Positions 24,983 to 36,097 are shown, counted from the stretch's first letter. The stretch: 64,000 nt of DNA from Ancylobacter koreensis (GCF_023016525.1 NZ_JALKCG010000002.1:314001-378000), one strand, 5' to 3'. The notes: generated from the sequence alone by a model not told the origin. Numbers and translations are program-made.

Positions 24983-25990
24983 TCAGATCAGCTTGCCGAG
25001 GGCGACCGCGGTGTCGGACATGCGGTTCGAGAAGCCCCATTCATTGTCGTACCATGACAGCACGCGGACGAAGTTGCCTTCCAGCACCTTGGTCTGGTCG
25101 AGGTGGAAGATCGAGGAATGCGGGTCGTGGTTGAAGTCGGTCGAGACGTTGGGCTGGTCGGTGGTGCCGAGGATGCCCTTGAGCGGCCCGCTCGCGGCGG
25201 CCTTGATCGCCTCGTTGATCTCGTCCTTCGTCACCTTCTTCCTGGCGACGAACTTGAAGTCGACGACCGAGACGTTCGGCGTCGGCACGCGGATCGATGT
25301 GCCGTCGAGCTTGCCGGCGAGTTCCGGCAGCACGAGGCCGACCGCCTTCGCCGCGCCCGTGGTGGTCGGGATCATCGACAGCGCCGCAGCGCGGGCGCGG
25401 TAGAGGTCCTTGTGCATGGTGTCCAGCGTGGGCTGGTCGCCGGTGTAGGAGTGGATCGTCGTCATGAAGCCATGGTCGATGCCGACGGCGTCGTTCAGCA
25501 CCTTGGCCACCGGCGCGAGGCAGTTGGTGGTGCACGAGGCGTTGGAGACGACGAGGTGGTCCTTCGTCAGCTTGTCATGATTCACGCCGTAAACGACCGT
25601 CAGGTCGGCGCCTTCGGCCGGAGCCGAGACCAGCACGCGCTTGGCGCCGGCGGTCAGGTGCGCGGCGGCCTTGTCGCGGGCGGTGAAGATGCCGGTGCAC
25701 TCAAGCGCGATGTCGACCCCGAGCGCGCCATGCGGCAGCTCGGCCGGGTTGCGCACCGCGGTCACCTTGATCGGGCCGCGACCCACATCGATGGTGTCGC
25801 CATCGACGGTCACGGTGCCATTGAAGCGGCCGTGCACGCTGTCGAAGCGGAACAGATGCGCATTGGTTTCGACCGGGCCGAGATCGTTGATGGCGACGAC
25901 CTCGATGTCCGTGCGACCCGATTCCACGATGGCCCGCAGCACGTTGCGGCCGATGCGACCGAAGCCGTTGATGGCAACCTTGAGCGTCAT
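24983..25990 (-). CDS. gap: Glyceraldehyde-3-phosphate dehydrogenase, type I
   Basis: Oxidises glyceraldehyde-3-phosphate with NAD(P) and phosphate. 335 residues; nucleotide-binding NGFGRIGRN (8-16), catalytic Cys153 in [12 protein letters not shown], the HSYTGDQ histidine near 180, and the late [13 protein letters not shown] are intact. After the second beta strand the sequence is [12 protein letters not shown], close to the dual-cofactor/Calvin-type enzymes, so NADP use is possible. It is separated from tkt by 158 bases that hold a perfect hairpin. Confidence 0.97.
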   Translation of the reverse strand: MTLKVAINGFGRIGRNVLRAIVESGRTDIEVVAINDLGPVETNAHLFRFDSVHGRFNGTVTVDGDTIDVGRGPIKVTAVRNPAELPHGALGVDIALECTGIFTARDKAAAHLTAGAKRVLVSAPAEGADLTVVYGVNHDKLTKDHLVVSNASCTTNCLAPVAKVLNDAVGIDHGFMTTIHSYTGDQPTLDTMHKDLYRARAAALSMIPTTTGAAKAVGLVLPELAGKLDGTSIRVPTPNVSVVDFKFVARKKVTKDEINEAIKAAASGPLKGILGTTDQPNVSTDFNHDPHSSIFHLDQTKVLEGNFVRVLSWYDNEWGFSNRMSDTAVALGKLI

Positions 25991-26099
25991 GCGTTTTTTC
26001 CCCAGGTGAGCTATCTCATCACGATCCGCGCGTGGGCCTCATAGCGCGGCGGACGTTGCGACACCAGTCGCACTTTTGACGCTGCGACCTTCGGGCAGG

Positions 26100-26124
26100 G
26101 CTGGCGCATTTTGCATGCGCCAGC
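26100..26124. repeat. Perfect 10-base-stem hairpin between tkt and gap
   Basis: GCTGGCGCAT and ATGCGCCAGC are perfect reverse complements with a five-base loop, 25 bases after the tkt stop. There is no T run on either side, so it looks like an mRNA stability or processing element and not an intrinsic terminator. Confidence 0.8.
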
Positions 26125-26148
26125 CGCATGGCTTGCCCGCGAAACGGC

Positions 26149-28143
26149 TCAGCGCTGCAGTCGGCTGAGGGCCGTCGCGACCACCGCTTCCGGCGTGATG
26201 CCGAAATGCGCGAACACTTCCGGCGCCGGGCCGGAGGCGCCGAAGCCGGTCATGCCCACGAAGGCGGCGTCCGAGCCGACAATGGCGTCCCAACCCTGGC
26301 GGATCGCCGCTTCGATGGCGATCTTCACCGGCGCCTTGCCGACCACCTGCCGGCGGCTCTCCTCCGGCTGGTTCAGGAACAGCTCGAAGCAGGGCACGGA
26401 GACGATGCGGGTCGGCACGCCCTGGGCTTCCAGCGTCTCGCGCGCCTTCACCGCCAGCGAGACCTCCGAGCCGGAAGCGAAGAGCGAGACCTGCGCCTCG
26501 TCGGAGGCCGGCACCAGCTCATAGGCGCCGCGCGCGGTCAGGCAGCGCTGGTCGCCGTCGTCGGTGCGCAGCAGCGGCAGGTTCTGGCGGGTCAGCGCCA
26601 GCACGCTCGGGCCGGTCTTGTGCTCCAGCGCCAGCTTCCACGCCTCGGCCGTCTCCACCGTGTCGCAGGGGCGGAAGACGAGCAGGTTCGGGATGGCGCG
26701 CAGCGCGGCGATCTGCTCGACCGGCTGGTGCGTCGGCCCGTCCTCGCCCACGCCGATGGAATCGTGGGTGAACACGTAGGTGACGCGCACGCCCATCAGC
26801 GCCGCGAGGCGGATCGAGGGGCGGCAATAGTCGGAGAACACCAGGAAGGTGCCGCCATAGGGGATGAAGCCGCCATGCAGGGCGATGCCGTTCATGCCGG
26901 CCGCCATGCCGTGTTCGCGGATGCCCCAGTTGATGTAGCGCCCGTCATAGGCCGGCGGCTCGACATAGACCGAGGTGGCCTTGGTCTTGGTGTTGTTGGA
27001 GTGGGTGAGGTCGGCCGAGCCGCCCACCATCTCCGGCAGCGCCGCCGTCAGCGCTTCCAGCACGATCTCGGAGGACTTGCGGGTGGCGATCGCGCCGCCG
27101 TCCGCGCGCGCCTTGGCGATCACGCCGGCGATGGTCTCGCCGAGCTTGGACGGCAGTTCGCCGCGCACGCGGCGGTCGAACTCGGCGCGCTTCTCCATGT
27201 CGGTGGCCTTGAAGCGCTCGTTCCAGCTTTTGTGGGCCTGGCGCGAGCGCAGGCCGGCGAGGCGCCAGGCGTCGAGCGCGTCGCTGGGGATGACGAAGGG
27301 ATCGTATTCCCAGTTCAGGAAGGCGCGGGCGGCGGCGATCTCGGCGGCGCCGAGCGGGGCGCCGTGCACGCCGTTGGTGCCGCCCTTGTTGGGCGCGCCG
27401 TAGCCGATGGTGGTGTGGCAGGCGATCAGCGAGGGCTTGTCGCTGGTCTTGGCGCGCTCCAGCGCGGCGAGGATGGCGTCGGGGTCATGGCCGTCGATGC
27501 GGGTGGCGTTCCAGCCCGAGGCCTCGAAGCGGGCGAGCTGGTCGGTGGCGACCGAGAGCGCGGTCGAGCCGTCGATGGTGATGTGGTTGTCGTCCCACAG
27601 CACGATCAGCTTGTTGAGCTTCTGGCGGCCGGCGATCTCGATCGCCTCCTCCGAGATGCCTTCCATCAGGCAGCCGTCGCCGCAGATGACATAGGTGTGG
27701 TGATCGACCAGATCGGCGCCGAACTGGGCCGCCAGCATGCGCTCGCCGAGCGCGAAGCCGACCGAGTTGGCGAGGCCCTGGCCGAGCGGGCCGGTCGTGG
27801 TCTCGATGCCGACCGTGTGGCCATATTCCGGGTGGCCGGGGGTCCGCGAGCCGAGCTGGCGGAAATTCTTGATGTCGTCGAGGGTCATGCCCTCGTAGCC
27901 GGTGAGATAGAGCAGCGAATAGATCAGCATCGAGCCGTGGCCGGCCGACAGGATGAAGCGGTCGCGGTCCGGCCAGTGCGGGTCGGTGGGATCGTATTTC
28001 AGCACCTTGCCGAACAGCACGGTGGCGACGTCGGCCATGCCCATCGGCATGCCGGGATGGCCGGAATTGGCGGCCTCGACGGCATCCATGGCCAGGGCCC
28101 GGATGGCATTGGCCATGCGATCATGCTTCTCGCGGTTCGACAT
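26149..28143 (-). CDS. tkt: Transketolase
   Basis: Thiamine-diphosphate enzyme moving two-carbon units in the pentose phosphate and Calvin pathways. 664 residues; [11 protein letters not shown] near 20-30, GPLGQG near 119-124, TPP/Mg motif GDGCLMEGI with the downstream N near 185, the [15 protein letters not shown] block near 465, and the C-terminal [11 protein letters not shown] loop are all present. It heads the tkt-gap-pgk-fba run. A TTGACA promoter lies about 150 bases upstream (28291-28318). Confidence 0.97.
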   Translation of the reverse strand: MSNREKHDRMANAIRALAMDAVEAANSGHPGMPMGMADVATVLFGKVLKYDPTDPHWPDRDRFILSAGHGSMLIYSLLYLTGYEGMTLDDIKNFRQLGSRTPGHPEYGHTVGIETTTGPLGQGLANSVGFALGERMLAAQFGADLVDHHTYVICGDGCLMEGISEEAIEIAGRQKLNKLIVLWDDNHITIDGSTALSVATDQLARFEASGWNATRIDGHDPDAILAALERAKTSDKPSLIACHTTIGYGAPNKGGTNGVHGAPLGAAEIAAARAFLNWEYDPFVIPSDALDAWRLAGLRSRQAHKSWNERFKATDMEKRAEFDRRVRGELPSKLGETIAGVIAKARADGGAIATRKSSEIVLEALTAALPEMVGGSADLTHSNNTKTKATSVYVEPPAYDGRYINWGIREHGMAAGMNGIALHGGFIPYGGTFLVFSDYCRPSIRLAALMGVRVTYVFTHDSIGVGEDGPTHQPVEQIAALRAIPNLLVFRPCDTVETAEAWKLALEHKTGPSVLALTRQNLPLLRTDDGDQRCLTARGAYELVPASDEAQVSLFASGSEVSLAVKARETLEAQGVPTRIVSVPCFELFLNQPEESRRQVVGKAPVKIAIEAAIRQGWDAIVGSDAAFVGMTGFGASGPAPEVFAHFGITPEAVVATALSRLQR

Positions 28144-28290
28144 GAGGACGAATGTCTCCGAGGGGAATTGCGTTGGTGGCGGTGCGGTCGCGGTGTGTCG
28201 TTCGGGGTCGCGTGTGGTGGTCGCGGCAGCGCTCCGGGCGGCGATGCTCCCGGGGCCGGCCTTCTCAGCCTGCGGACAAAGGGCGCGGGA

Positions 28291-28318
28291 GTGATAGCAC
28301 CGCCCGCTGTCGTGTCAA
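28291..28318 (-). promoter_or_regulatory. Predicted promoter of tkt
   Basis: On the minus strand a perfect TTGACA (complement 28313-28318) is followed after 16 bases by TATCAC (complement 28291-28296). The leader to the tkt ATG would be about 140 bases. Confidence 0.55.
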
Positions 28319-28362
28319 AGACAGCCGAATGCACAGCCTGCGGGGCCGGTCGGGTTCGCCGG

Positions 28363-28392
28363 TTGACGCTCCGTTGCGGCGCAGGCTCAATA
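28363..28392 (+). promoter_or_regulatory. Predicted promoter of the DUF4164-zapA operon
   Basis: TTGACG at 28363-28368 followed after 18 bases by TCAATA (28387-28392). Both boxes are close to consensus for alphaproteobacterial housekeeping promoters. Confidence 0.45.
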
Positions 28393-28504
28393 TTGCCGGA
28401 ATCGCGATGCCGGAATCACGTCGCCCGAACGGGTTGGCCGAAACGACGCGGCCAGAGTGAGTTGGCGACGGGGCTGCGGTCCTGTCGCGGGGAACGGAGA
28501 CGCC

Positions 28505-28801
28505 ATGAACCCGCCGGCTGGGGGCGAAGCGAGCACGTTGGAAGGGGCGCTGCGGCGCTTCGAGGGTGCGGTCGAGGCGCTGGAAGCGGCCATCGAGCGG
28601 CGGCTGGAGGTCGAGCGGCAGGAGGCCGCCCTCGCGCAGCAACTCCATGTGCTCGGCGCCGACCGCTCGCGCCTCGCCGACGCGCTGGACGGCGCGCAGG
28701 CCCGCGCCGAACGGCTGGAGAGCGCCAATGACGAGGTGGCGCGCCGGCTCGGCAGCGCCATGGAAACCATCCGCGCGGTGCTCGCCGCGCATGAGCGCTG
28801 A
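28505..28801 (+). CDS. DUF4164 coiled-coil protein, probable ZapA partner
   Basis: A 98-residue, almost wholly coiled-coil protein (Leu/Ala/Glu heptads from residue 12 to the end) of the DUF4164 family. It starts MNPPAGGEASTLEGAL and ends AAHER. It is 18 bases upstream of zapA. In Caulobacter a small coiled-coil protein, ZauP, is encoded with ZapA and works with it at the division site; the context suggests a similar role here, but this is inferred from position and shape only. Confidence 0.78.
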   Translation: MNPPAGGEASTLEGALRRFEGAVEALEAAIERRLEVERQEAALAQQLHVLGADRSRLADALDGAQARAERLESANDEVARRLGSAMETIRAVLAAHER

Positions 28802-28819
28802 CGCGGGAGGGGAGGGGAC

Positions 28820-29203
28820 ATGGCCTATGTGACGATCAGCATCGGCGGGCGCGCCTATCGCATGGCCTGCGACGACGGGCAGGAGGAGCATCTGGCCGGG
28901 CTGGGCGAGGAGGTCGACGCGCGCATCGACCAGCTGCGCGAAGCCTTCGGCGAGATCGGCGACCAGCGCCTCGGCATCATGGCCGCCATCACCATCGCCG
29001 ACGAGCTGAGCGAGGCCCGCCGGCGCCTGCGCGCGGCCGAGCAGGAGGCCGCCAGCGAGCGCGCGGCGCGCGGGGCGGCGGTGCAGCGGCTGGAGGAGAC
29101 GCAGACGCTGGTAGCCGGCGCGGTGGTCTCCGCCGCCGAGCGGCTGGAGCGCCTCGCCCGCGGCCTCGGCACCAGCCCCTCCGGCGGCGTCGGCATGGGC
29201 TGA
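28820..29203 (+). CDS. zapA: Cell division protein ZapA
   Basis: Promotes bundling of FtsZ filaments at midcell. The 127-residue protein starts MAYVTISIGGRAYRMACDDG and continues with EEHLAGLGEEVDARIDQLRE, the ZapA dimer head, followed by a long helix (residues 45-110) and a short Gly/Ser tail. An SD-like GGGAGGGGA lies just upstream. It is cotranscribed with the DUF4164 gene. In enterobacteria 6S RNA follows zapA; in this genome 6S RNA is instead found at 37.8 kb next to fau. Confidence 0.92.
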   Translation: MAYVTISIGGRAYRMACDDGQEEHLAGLGEEVDARIDQLREAFGEIGDQRLGIMAAITIADELSEARRRLRAAEQEAASERAARGAAVQRLEETQTLVAGAVVSAAERLERLARGLGTSPSGGVGMG

Positions 29204-29360
29204 GGCGGGGGTGCCGCAAGGGACGCCTCCGGTAAGCTGCGGACTTGACGCCGCCGGCCTCACGGCGCACAGGAGCGCTTCGCCCGTAAAGCCCGCCTGA
29301 CGGGCGGCATGTGCCGGCGGGATACGCCCGGCCTGATCCGCGTCGAATCTGGAAGTTGAC

Positions 29361-30149
29361 ATGATCCGTTCTCCCCTGATGACCGTCATGGTCCAGGCCG
29401 TCCGCAAGGCCGGTCGCTCCCTGGTGCGCGATTTCGGGGAGGTCGAGAACCTGCAGGTCTCGCTGAAGGGCCCGGCCAACTTCGTCTCCAACGCCGACCG
29501 CAAGGCCGAGCGCATCCTCCAGGAGGAACTTGCCAAGGCGCGACCGAGCTTTGGCTTCATCATGGAGGAGAGCGGCGAGATCGACGGGGCCGACGAGAGC
29601 CACCGCTGGATCATCGACCCGCTCGACGGCACCACGAACTTTCTGCACGGCATTCCGCTGTTCTGCGTCTCGCTCGCGCTGGCGCGCGACGGCGTGCCGG
29701 TGGCCGGCGTCATCTACAATCCCGTCACCGACGAGCTGTTCATCGCCGAGAAGGGCGCCGGCGCCTTCATGAACGACCGGCGCATCCGCGTCGCCGCCCG
29801 GCGCAGCCTCGCCGACAGCGTGGTATGCTGCGGCATGCCGCATATGGGGCGCGGCGATTTCGGCCAGTTCGGGCGGGAATATGCCGCCGTGGCGCCGAAG
29901 GTGGCGGGCCTGCGCCGCACCGGCTCGGCGGCGCTCGATCTCGCCTGGGTGGCGGCCGGCCGCTTCGACGCTTTCTGGGAGCGCGGGCTGAGCCCGTGGG
30001 ACATGGCGGCGGGCATCGTGCTGGTGCGCGAGGCGGGCGGCTATGTCTGCGATCTCGACGGCGGCGACAAGATGCTGGCCAAGGGCGACATCATCGTCGG
30101 CAACGAGACGGTGCGCCGCGACCTTCTGGCGCTGCTGCCCAAGGCCTGA
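29361..30149 (+). CDS. suhB: Inositol monophosphatase family protein (SuhB-like)
   Basis: Mg-dependent phosphatase of the inositol monophosphatase fold, 262 residues. The metal site is complete: EES at 69-71, DPLDGTTN at 86-93 and SPWDMAAG near 210. FLHGIPLFCVSLAL after the metal motif is typical of SuhB. Substrates may include inositol-1-phosphate or other sugar phosphates; SuhB in E. coli also acts in rRNA transcription, which cannot be judged here. The ATG at 29361 matches the family start (MTVMVQAVRKAGRSL follows after six residues). Confidence 0.9.
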   Translation: MIRSPLMTVMVQAVRKAGRSLVRDFGEVENLQVSLKGPANFVSNADRKAERILQEELAKARPSFGFIMEESGEIDGADESHRWIIDPLDGTTNFLHGIPLFCVSLALARDGVPVAGVIYNPVTDELFIAEKGAGAFMNDRRIRVAARRSLADSVVCCGMPHMGRGDFGQFGREYAAVAPKVAGLRRTGSAALDLAWVAAGRFDAFWERGLSPWDMAAGIVLVREAGGYVCDLDGGDKMLAKGDIIVGNETVRRDLLALLPKA

Positions 30150-30275
30150 AGGTACCTCGACAGCGGCCCGGCCGCGGGCCGTGATACGTTCCATTTCCGT
30201 CGGTCTGTGGCATAGTCCGGCCCGAAGAGCGGTTCCTTGACCCTATTGCCGCCGCTCGCAGGGACCGCCATCGGC

Positions 30276-31328
30276 ATGAGCGCGACGGATTCGATTCATA
30301 AATTGTCATCGCCCCGCATCTTTATCGTGCGGATGTTCGTCTTCGTGCTGCTCTGCGTGGCGCTCGCCTCGGTTCTGCACGAGGCGATCTGGCGGGCCTT
30401 CCTGAACAATCCCGGTCTCAACGGCGTCATCTTCGGCGTTCTCTTCGTCGGCGTCGTCTTCGCCTTCCGCCAGGTGGTGCGCCTCGTCCCCGAGGTGGAA
30501 TGGGTGAACGGCTTCCGCGTCGCCGATCCGGGCATCGAGGTGCCGCGCGCGCCCGTGCTGCTGGCGCCGATGGCCTCGCTGCTCGGCGACCGCGTCGGAC
30601 GCATGGCGATCTCGCAGGCGACGATGCGCGGCATCCTCGAATCGATCGGCACCCGCCTCGACGAGGCCCGCGACCTGCTGCGTTACCTCACCGGCCTGCT
30701 CGTCTTCCTCGGCTTGCTCGGCACCTTCTGGGGCCTGCTCGACACGGTGAGTTCGATCGGCCGGGTGATCGGCTCGCTCGATGTCGGGCCGGAATCGGCC
30801 TCGGTGCTCGACGCCATGAAGACCGGCCTCGCCGCGCCGCTGGGCGGCATGGGCATCGCCTTCTCCTCCTCGCTGTTCGGCCTTGCCGGCTCGCTGGTGC
30901 TCGGCTTCCTCGACCTCCAGGCCGGGCAGGCGCAGAACCGCTTCTACATCGACCTCGAAGACTGGCTGTCGACCACCGTTGAGGATCTCGGCCACGAGGC
31001 GGCGCGCCCTCCGGCCCCTGCCCCGGTCCGGCCGGGGCTCAGCGTGCAGGGCCCCGCCGCGCCCTTTGCGCTGCCCACGCCCGGCGTCGACCTCGCCGAC
31101 CTGACGCAGGCCATCGCCCGGCTCGACCGCACCATGACCGAGGCGGGTTCGCAGCGGGTGACGACGGCGATGGCGCATCTGGCCGAGAGCCTTCAGGGGC
31201 TCGTGCAGCACATGCGCAGCGAGCAGCAGATGGTGCGCGACTGGGTGGAGGCGCAGGCCGAGCAGCAGCGTGACATCAAGAAACTGCTCGAACGCATTGC
31301 CGAGCAGTCCGACCGCGAGCGCGCCTGA
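30276..31328 (+). CDS. MotA/TolQ/ExbB-type proton channel protein with helical tail
   Basis: A 350-residue inner-membrane protein. Four hydrophobic helices are visible (about 15-35, 48-68, 137-158, 190-213). GLLGTFWGLLDTV (146-158) and PLGGMGIAFSSSLFGLAGS (188-206) are the channel signatures of the MotA/TolQ/ExbB superfamily. Residues 230-350 are an added helical cytoplasmic tail with Pro-rich hinge. It overlaps the OmpA/MotB-like gene by one base (TGATG), so the pair forms one stator-like complex. There are no flagellar, ton or tol genes nearby; the real tolQR are at 46.9 kb. The ATG at 30276 was preferred over the TTG at 30237. Confidence 0.85.
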   Translation: MSATDSIHKLSSPRIFIVRMFVFVLLCVALASVLHEAIWRAFLNNPGLNGVIFGVLFVGVVFAFRQVVRLVPEVEWVNGFRVADPGIEVPRAPVLLAPMASLLGDRVGRMAISQATMRGILESIGTRLDEARDLLRYLTGLLVFLGLLGTFWGLLDTVSSIGRVIGSLDVGPESASVLDAMKTGLAAPLGGMGIAFSSSLFGLAGSLVLGFLDLQAGQAQNRFYIDLEDWLSTTVEDLGHEAARPPAPAPVRPGLSVQGPAAPFALPTPGVDLADLTQAIARLDRTMTEAGSQRVTTAMAHLAESLQGLVQHMRSEQQMVRDWVEAQAEQQRDIKKLLERIAEQSDRERA

Positions 31329-32362
31329 TGGCCCTCGGACGCGCCCGGCGCGGCGAACGCACCATCGACTACTGGCCCGGCTTCGTCGACGCGCTGTCGA
31401 CCCTGCTGCTGGTTTTCGTCTTCCTGCTGTCGGTCTTCGTGCTCGCCCAGTTCGTGCTGACGCAGGAAATCGGCTCGAAGGACGACGCCATGGCGCGGCT
31501 GCAGGCGCAGATCCGCGAGCTTACCGACCTCTTGGCGCTGGAGCGCGCCAACGACGCCGAATCCGAGAGCCAGATGGGCGCGCTGCGCGCCAGCCTTCTC
31601 CAGCTCGAACAGGAGCGCGACCTGCTGCGCGAGGCGGCGACCTCGACCGCCACGCCCGAGGACATGGCCGAGGCCAAGCAGCGCGCCACCGCGCTCGCTC
31701 GCGAGCTTGGCAACGAGCAGGACGCCGCCGCGCAGGCGGCCGCGCAGATCGCCATCCTCAACCAGCAGATCGCCGCCCTGCGCCGACAGATCGCGGCGTT
31801 GGAGGAGGCGCTGTCGATCACCGAGCAGAAGGACAAGGAAAGCCAGGCGCGCCTTGCCGATCTCGGGCGCCGGCTCAACGTCGCGCTGGCGCAGCGCGTG
31901 CAGGAGCTGACCCGCTACCGCTCGGAATTCTTCGGCCGGCTGCGCGCCATCCTCGGCGACCGCCCCGACGTGCGGGTGGTCGGCGACCGCTTCGTGTTCC
32001 AGTCGGAGATCTTCTTCGATCCCGCCTCGGCGGTGATCCGGCCGGACGCCATGTCGGCGCTCGACAAGCTCGCCAGCGCGCTGGTGCAGCTCGAAAAGGA
32101 GATACCGACCGATCTCGCCTGGGTGCTGCGCGTCGACGGGCACACCGACAACCGGCCGATCTCGACGCCGCAATTCCCGTCGAACTGGGAGCTGTCGGCG
32201 GCGCGCTCCATCGCCGTCGTGACCTATCTCGCGCAGAAGGGCGTATCGCCGCAGCACCTTGTCGCCGCAGGATTCGGGGAGTACCAGCCGATAGACCCGG
32301 GCGAGGGTGACGACGCGCGCGCCCGCAACCGCCGCATCGAGCTCAAGCTCACCGAGAGATGA
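31328..32362 (+). CDS. OmpA/MotB-domain peptidoglycan-binding stator subunit
   Basis: A 344-residue partner of the preceding channel. One N-terminal helix (21-43) carries Asp21 at its start (GFVDALSTLLLVFVF), matching the proton-accepting Asp of MotB. Residues 50-185 are a long Gln/Ala/Leu coiled coil, and residues 200-344 form an OmpA-like peptidoglycan-binding domain (VDGHTDNRPI, NWELSAARS, FGEYQPI, RNRRIELKL). The coiled coil is much longer than in MotB. Conserved pairs of this kind occur in Hyphomicrobiales and are uncharacterised as far as I know. Confidence 0.87.
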   Translation: MALGRARRGERTIDYWPGFVDALSTLLLVFVFLLSVFVLAQFVLTQEIGSKDDAMARLQAQIRELTDLLALERANDAESESQMGALRASLLQLEQERDLLREAATSTATPEDMAEAKQRATALARELGNEQDAAAQAAAQIAILNQQIAALRRQIAALEEALSITEQKDKESQARLADLGRRLNVALAQRVQELTRYRSEFFGRLRAILGDRPDVRVVGDRFVFQSEIFFDPASAVIRPDAMSALDKLASALVQLEKEIPTDLAWVLRVDGHTDNRPISTPQFPSNWELSAARSIAVVTYLAQKGVSPQHLVAAGFGEYQPIDPGEGDDARARNRRIELKLTER

Positions 32363-32372
32363 CGCAACGGCG

Positions 32373-32861
32373 ATGACCGACCCCCTGCCTGCCGTGCTCG
32401 CGCGCTTCGACTGGAGCCGCATGCCGGCCATGACCGACCTGTGGGTCGAGGCATGGCAGGAGACCATTCCCGAGATCGACTTCGAGGCCCGGCGCGGCTG
32501 GCTGTGCCACCGCATAGGCACGCTCATCGACGAGGGCGCGGTGATCGAGGTGGCTCTGCCTGAAGTGAGACCAGACGAGGGGGATGCCGCGCCCCGGCTG
32601 CTCGGCTTCGTCTCGGTCGACCCGCGCACCGGCTATATCGACCAGCTCGTCGTGCATCCCGACCATTGGGGGGCGGGCGTGGCGCACCGGCTGATCGCCT
32701 CCGCCGCCGCCCATTCGCCGGCGCGGCTGGCGCTCGACGTCAACGAGCAGAACGAACGCGCCGTGCGCTTCTACGAGAAGGCCGGCTTCACCGTCACCGG
32801 CCACGGCGTCAACCCCACCTCCGGCCGCCCGACGCTCAGGATGGAACGCGCGGGGGGATGA
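32373..32861 (+). CDS. GNAT family N-acetyltransferase
   Basis: A 162-residue acetyltransferase. The GNAT core is seen as [18 protein letters not shown] (acetyl-CoA-binding motif A) followed by [10 protein letters not shown] and a closing [19 protein letters not shown]. The substrate cannot be read. It starts 11 bases after the stator subunit gene, probably as the last gene of the operon. Confidence 0.87.
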   Translation: MTDPLPAVLARFDWSRMPAMTDLWVEAWQETIPEIDFEARRGWLCHRIGTLIDEGAVIEVALPEVRPDEGDAAPRLLGFVSVDPRTGYIDQLVVHPDHWGAGVAHRLIASAAAHSPARLALDVNEQNERAVRFYEKAGFTVTGHGVNPTSGRPTLRMERAGG

Positions 32862-32943
32862 TCCGCCCGCCCGCCCGTCATCCCGGACGGCCCGCAGGGC
32901 CGGTCAGGGACCGCCTTCCACGCCCTCCCACAGGCACGCGATC

Positions 32944-34767
<1,824 letters not shown>

Positions 34768-34869
34768 GTCTCGGTTATAGAGCCGCTCGGATTTCCGGCA
34801 GGATCGTTTTGTAGATCGCCGCGTGGCTCCCGAAAGGGGCCGGCCGTGCGGCGGCTGAGGATGCTACCC

Positions 34870-35094
34870 ATGAAGAGCAACATCCATCCCGACTACCACT
34901 TCGTGAAGGTGGTGATGACGGACGGCACCGAGTACACGACCCGGACGACCTGGGGCAAGGAGGGCGACGTCCTCCAGCTCGATATCGATCCGACCTCGCA
35001 CCCGGCCTGGACCGGCGGCTCCGGCCAGCTGCTCGACCGCGCGGGCCGCGTGTCCAAGTTCCAGAAGAAGTTCGCGGGCTTCCTCAAGGCCTGA
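34870..35094 (+). CDS. rpmE: 50S ribosomal protein L31 (zinc-free form)
   Basis: 74 residues starting [20 protein letters not shown], with SHPAWTGG and a basic RVSKFQKKF end. It has no cysteine, so it is the C-minus form, as for L36 in this window. An upstream in-frame ATG at 34861 (three residues longer) is possible. A terminator follows at 35157. Confidence 0.95.
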   Translation: MKSNIHPDYHFVKVVMTDGTEYTTRTTWGKEGDVLQLDIDPTSHPAWTGGSGQLLDRAGRVSKFQKKFAGFLKA

Positions 35095-35156
35095 CCGGCG
35101 GGCCCTGCCGGGCCTGCGCGTCGCGCCTCACGAGGGCCTTGCGGCCTGACGACATC

Positions 35157-35193
35157 AACCCTCGCGGCGGTTCGTCCGGCGCGAGGGTTTTCG
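35157..35193 (+). terminator. Rho-independent terminator of rpmE
   Basis: AACCCTCGCG and CGCGAGGGTT are perfect reverse complements with a 12-base loop, followed by TTTCGTTT. Confidence 0.85.
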
Positions 35194-35280
35194 TTTGCGT
35201 GCCATCATGTTGCGGTATCGGGATGGGTGGGCGGTGTGAGCGGTCCGGGACGTCAGGGACTCTGCGTGCGGGACTCTGCG

Positions 35281-35811
35281 TCAGCGACCCTCGAACGCGC
35301 GGCGCAGCTGCCCGAGCTGGCCGGCGACGGCATTCGGTCGCACCGCGTCGGGCGCGGGGGCGGCCAGCGTCGCGTCGATCTGGCGGAGCTGCCGCTGCAG
35401 CTCATGGCTGCGCAAGACGAGGTCGAGCAGCGGCTCGGGCAGCAGCGATTCATGGTCCATGTCGCGCGGGGCGCCGATGAGGTCGATCTTCTGCGCCTCG
35501 CGGCGCGCGGTCGCCTCGTTCATCTCGCCCTCGGCGACGGCGCGGCGCAGCAGCAGCCAGGAGGCGAGCTGCATCAGCCGGGTGGACAGCCGCATGCTCT
35601 GCTGGGCATAGGCGTGCAGCGCGCCGCGCGAGAGCGTGCGGCTGGCGGCGCGGCCCTCGCCGTCGAGATAGGCGGCGGCCTCGTCGACGAGGTCCATGCC
35701 CTGCCGGAACAGCGCGGCGAAGGCGGGCGAGGCGAGGCGCCGCCCGGCGAGCGGGATCGCCTCGCCGGCCCCGTCCTGCCCCGCCTCGCACCCTTCCCGC
35801 ACACTGCCCAT
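35281..35811 (-). CDS. rcdA: Protease adaptor RcdA (DUF1465)
   Basis: A 176-residue helical protein of DUF1465, the family of Caulobacter RcdA, which helps ClpXP degrade the cell-cycle master regulator CtrA and other substrates at the cell pole. Seen: FRQGMDLVDEAAAYLDGEGR, STRLMQLASWLLLRRAV, EGEMNEATARREAQKI. The C-terminal segment after LRQIDATLAAP is low-complexity, as in RcdA. The ATG at 35811 was preferred; a TTG ten codons upstream is possible. It is convergent with rpmE. That it acts on CtrA here is by homology. Confidence 0.85.
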   Translation of the reverse strand: MGSVREGCEAGQDGAGEAIPLAGRRLASPAFAALFRQGMDLVDEAAAYLDGEGRAASRTLSRGALHAYAQQSMRLSTRLMQLASWLLLRRAVAEGEMNEATARREAQKIDLIGAPRDMDHESLLPEPLLDLVLRSHELQRQLRQIDATLAAPAPDAVRPNAVAGQLGQLRRAFEGR

Positions 35812-35955
35812 CGCTCGACCTGACGCCTTCCCGCGCGACAAAGCCGCGCGATGCGAAACCTGTTGTCCCGAAGTCTATCCTCCCCAAGCCTGTCGCGCAG
35901 CGCGGGCGTGCTGTCCAGTGGGCAGGCCGCCGCGCGGCACTGGATAGCGGGGATG

Positions 35956-35981
35956 AAAAAAGAGCCGCCCGGAGGCGGCTC
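35956..35981 (-). terminator. Rho-independent terminator of the DUF1192 gene
   Basis: On the minus strand GAGCCGCC and GGCGGCTC pair around a four-base loop, followed by TTTTTT. It separates the DUF1192 gene from rcdA downstream. Confidence 0.85.
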
Positions 35982-35987
35982 GAAAAG

Positions 35988-36061
35988 TGTAGACAGGGAT
36001 GCGTCAAACAGAGTGGACAGAAGCCACTCGCGGTCAAAACTGGACCGACGCCAGTAATAGT
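35988..36061. mobile_element. Possible remnant of an IS21-like terminal repeat region
   Basis: The stretch reads TGTAGACAGGGATGCGTCAA, then GTGGACAGAAGCCACTCGCG and GTCAAAACTGGACC. Repeated GTGGACAG and CGCGGTCAAAACTGGACC motifs of this kind remind me of the ends of IS21-family elements in rhizobia. No transposase (istA/istB) is present, so at most a solo end remains. The match is from memory only. Confidence 0.3.
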
Positions 36062-36097
36062 TCGGAAAGCTTAATCGGCGGTAAATTCGCGCCGGTT

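Larger units (their letters stand above)
28144..28504. other. Divergent promoter region between tkt and the DUF4164-zapA operon
   Basis: 361 bases without a gene. It holds back-to-back predicted promoters, one for tkt on the minus strand (28291-28318) and one for DUF4164-zapA on the plus strand (28363-28392), about 45 bases apart. Apart from these, no feature was recognised. Confidence 0.6.

Noticed and set aside
26128..28731. Open frame of 867 codons on the plus strand across tkt
   Set aside because: Antisense to transketolase and then running over the tkt/zapA promoter region and the DUF4164 gene; no motifs.
29204..29360. 6S RNA directly after zapA, as in enterobacteria
   Set aside because: The spacer was read for 6S blocks and a closing stem; none were seen. 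The 6S RNA is at 37814-37973.
30276..32362. Zorya-type anti-phage defence system
   Set aside because: Only a ZorA/ZorB-like architecture is present; no ZorC, ZorD or ZorE genes are near. The neighbours are housekeeping, so a defence call is not supported.
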